From positions 33,345,953 to 33,409,952 of the forward strand of contig JAVGWX010000007.1 of NCBI GenBank assembly GCA_036924085.1: a DNA stretch of 64,000 bases, in the 5' to 3' direction. Under the pieces are notes generated by a model. The model was not told where the DNA came from, did no database searches, and saw nothing but the letters and a program-made list of their open reading frames with translations. The stretch comes from Ariolimax columbianus. Taxonomy: Eukaryota; Mollusca; Gastropoda; Stylommatophora; Arionidae. Made by a program: the position numbers and the translations under genes. Of the stretch, positions 61,973 through 64,000 are shown one piece after another. Positions within the stretch are counted from its first letter, which is position 1. Each line of letters opens with the position of its first letter.

Positions 61973-62310
61973 TTGTTGTTGTTGAATGCCCACAATGAGT
62001 TGGTTTAATCTTTTGTGCACCCCAAAAAGAATGTTAAGTGGCCGGTTGTCATAGCTTTCCTTTCATCTTGAGTGTGCTGATGAAGGTGGACCGTGGCCTC
62101 CCAGGTGGTTGTGCTATGCTTGGCTTCATCTGCATGTCGCTCACTACTGCGGGAATCACGATGATCGCTCACCTCGTTAGCCAGGTTGCCATGTAAACAG
62201 CCCATTTCCAGGAAGGGCTGCGTGAAAGCCAAAGTGAGGGTCTTGGTCAGTATGTTTTCCCTGACCCTGACTAACATGTCTGATCAGTATGCTATGAAGA
62301 CTACTGATAC
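61973..62310 (-). repeat. SINE-E, full length
   Basis: Reverse-strand copy: 'ttgttgttgttgaatgccca' (tail), 'gcttggcttcatctgcatgt', 'aacagcccatttccagg', and head 'ctaacatgtctgatcagtat'. Confidence 0.88.
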
Positions 62311-62640
62311 GTTTGTCCTGAACTGAATCGCGCACACAACCAGTTTTATTCTCGACTCCTGCAAATCATCAAGAACTGATGTCAGTGGTATGCCCACTGC
62401 TGCTCAGTTTATCACCTCAGTTTGTTGTCAATCTGAGCAGGCGCAAGAAATGAACCTAAAAGACATACAACTGGCTTTTCCTTCCACTCTTTTCAGGATT
62501 TACATCCCAGGTGTTTGCATCACTTTTATCGTACACTAATCGCTCATAATCTTTCACTCCAGGTAAGCAGATTTCTTGTTTTGCTTATTACAGGAAGTCC
62601 ACCAAATGCACCAATGGGCAGTAGTGCAATTGCCCCTGAT
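62311..62640. other. No gene recognised
   Basis: A minus-strand run of 31 open codons near 62480-62580 looks protein-like but has no family match or clear splice sites; not called. Confidence 0.4.
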
Positions 62641-64000
62641 ACTTAACTTAACGTCTTTATACTGGTTTAGAAGACCCTGCAGAGTCTGTATACAACCAGT
62701 TACATTTACATCACCTTGCTCTAAAAGCTATGTGCATCCAGTTTATTCTTAAATGCATTAACTGTCCCTGCCTCCACTACCTCCCCTGGCAATGCATTCC
62801 AAGCAGACACCACTCTCTGACTAAAAAAATATTTCCTAATATCTAATTTGGACCTCTCTTTAGTCAGCTTGTAGCTATGCCCTCGTTTTATTGTGGGTGG
62901 GTGTATTTAAAAAAAACTTGTTATAGTCTAATTTATCCATTTCTCTGATCATCTTATAAACCTGTATTAAGTCACCATGAATTCTTCTCTCTTCTAGACA
63001 CTGTAGGCCGGTTTTTCTTTCCTCATAACTGTAATTCTGGAATCCCACTATCATATTTGTCGCTCTTTTTTGTATTCTTTCCAGCATGTTTATATCCCCT
63101 CTATGATAAGGACACCACACCTGTACACAGTACTCCAATCTAGGTCTAACTAAAGCTTTATACAGTTTGACTATCACTTCCTTGCTCCTATGTTTAATAT
63201 TTCTTTTTATCATACCTAACATTGCATTTGCCTTTTTCACTGCTACCTTAACTTGCTCACTCACCTTTCCTGTATGATCTATTATAACCCCTAGGTCCCT
63301 TTCCTTTTCTATCTTTCTAATATTGTTTTCTCCCATTCTGTAATTATGTTCCATATTGGATCTACCCATGTGGATGACTGTACATTTATCTACATTAAAC
63401 TCCATTTGCCAGCTTACAGACCATTCTCGAATTTTATCTAAATCCGACATCAATATATCCACTTCCGCTTTAGATGAGACACTACTGCATAGTTTTGTGT
63501 CATCAGCAAATTTTGCAATCATGGATCCCATATCAATGTCCAAATCATTTATATATATATCAAGAACAAAATTGGTCCCAAAACCGAGCCCTGTGGCACA
63601 CCACTTTTCACTTCACACCACTCAGAGTACTCCTTATTTATGCCCACCCTCTGCCTTCTTCCCATTAACCAATTTTCAATCCATTTGGCAACTTCCCCAC
63701 CTATTCCATGTGATTTTAACTTTCAAAATAATCATTGATGAGGTACTCTATCAAAGGCTTTTGCAAAGTCTAGATAAATAACATTCACTGGCTCCCCTTT
63801 ATCTATGATTTTAGTAACCTCCTCCATGAATTCTAATAGATTTGTTAAGCATGATCTCCCTCTAGTAAACCCATGCTGACTATTTCTAATTAGATTAAAT
63901 TTGTCTAAATGCATTACAATGTTTTCTTTGATTATTGACTCTAACAATTTACAGACTATGCTCGTTAAACTCACCGGTCTATAATTTGCTGAATCTGATT
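62641..64000 (-). mobile_element. CR1/L2-like LINE, cut by right window edge
   Basis: Reversed tail 'acttaacttaacgtctttat' at 62642, then about 1.3 kb of RT on the minus strand. It is the least-broken copy over the RT core: YLDFAKAFDRVPHQ and QHGFTRGRSCLTNLL (63732-63974), GVPQGSVLGPILF, KFADDTKLCSSVSSK and the thumb to KLDYNKFF (62875-63543). A 2-bp TA slip at about 63552-63560 shifts the frame between LFLIY and NDLD. The 5' part lies outside. Confidence 0.93.
62875..63543 (-). pseudogene. CR1/L2-like RT palm, thumb and C-terminus
   Basis: 222 residues: KFADDTKLCSSVSSKAEVDI (catalytic Asp pair), WQMEFNVDKCTVIHMGRSNM, KERDLGVIIDHTGKVSEQVK, HRSKEVIVKLYKALVRPRLE, LERIQKRATNMIVGFQNYSY and RRIHGDLIQVYKMI. 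Compared with 27911-28411 it lacks LR in EERLRKT and reads on past the premature stop there, ending in TRA. Confidence 0.92.

Noticed and set aside
62470..62590. A possible host exon on the minus strand
   Set aside because: About 31 open codons without a clear acceptor and donor pair or homology to the mannosidase catalytic region.

Overview
The window looks like nuclear DNA from an invertebrate animal. It carries several clades of non-LTR retrotransposon (RTE-like, CR1/L2-like and RNase H-bearing I-like), Tc1/mariner elements, tRNA-derived SINEs, GT-AG introns, and almost no unbroken coding sequence. Nothing bacterial, plasmid-like or CRISPR-like was seen. The species cannot be fixed from sequence; a mollusc or another lophotrochozoan is a guess.

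The one host gene recognised is the C-terminal part of a Golgi-type alpha-mannosidase II (GH38 family, MAN2A1/MAN2A2-like), on the minus strand. Six exons (58129-58240, 53543-53685, 52123-52267, 49188-49321, 45014-45283, 35663-35851) have GT-AG borders and mutually consistent phases. They join into one 330-residue reading frame ending in a stop. The 5' exons lie beyond the right edge. Everything else between 35.9 and 58.1 kb is intron, almost all of it mobile or tandem repeat DNA that comes within 5-70 bp of most exons.

Layout. 0-17 kb: four mariner remnants, including a 1.3-kb element with both inverted ends (1811-3110); decayed LINE tails; SINEs; and a 1.5-kb 103/97-bp tandem array. 17-24.2 kb: a nest of I-like LINE copies, with a 5'-truncated plus-strand copy (20426-22771) inside a minus-strand copy and flanked by a 12-bp target duplication. 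24.6-35.6 kb: RTE-like tails, a nearly complete but broken CR1/L2-like LINE (25636-28683) and SINEs. 35.7-58.2 kb: the mannosidase gene, with intronic LINEs, a fold-back mariner and seven tandem arrays. 58-64 kb: a 27-bp array with 33 units, a second I-like family, SINEs, and a CR1/L2-like LINE running off the right edge.

The strongest theme is repeats made from other repeats. A mariner end, an RTE coding segment and a SINE head have each been expanded into tandem arrays. Two SINE families carry 3' tails matching two LINE families in the same window, which suggests matched LINE-SINE pairs. No new defence or enzymatic system was found; the interest lies in repeat biology and in the host gene surviving inside it.
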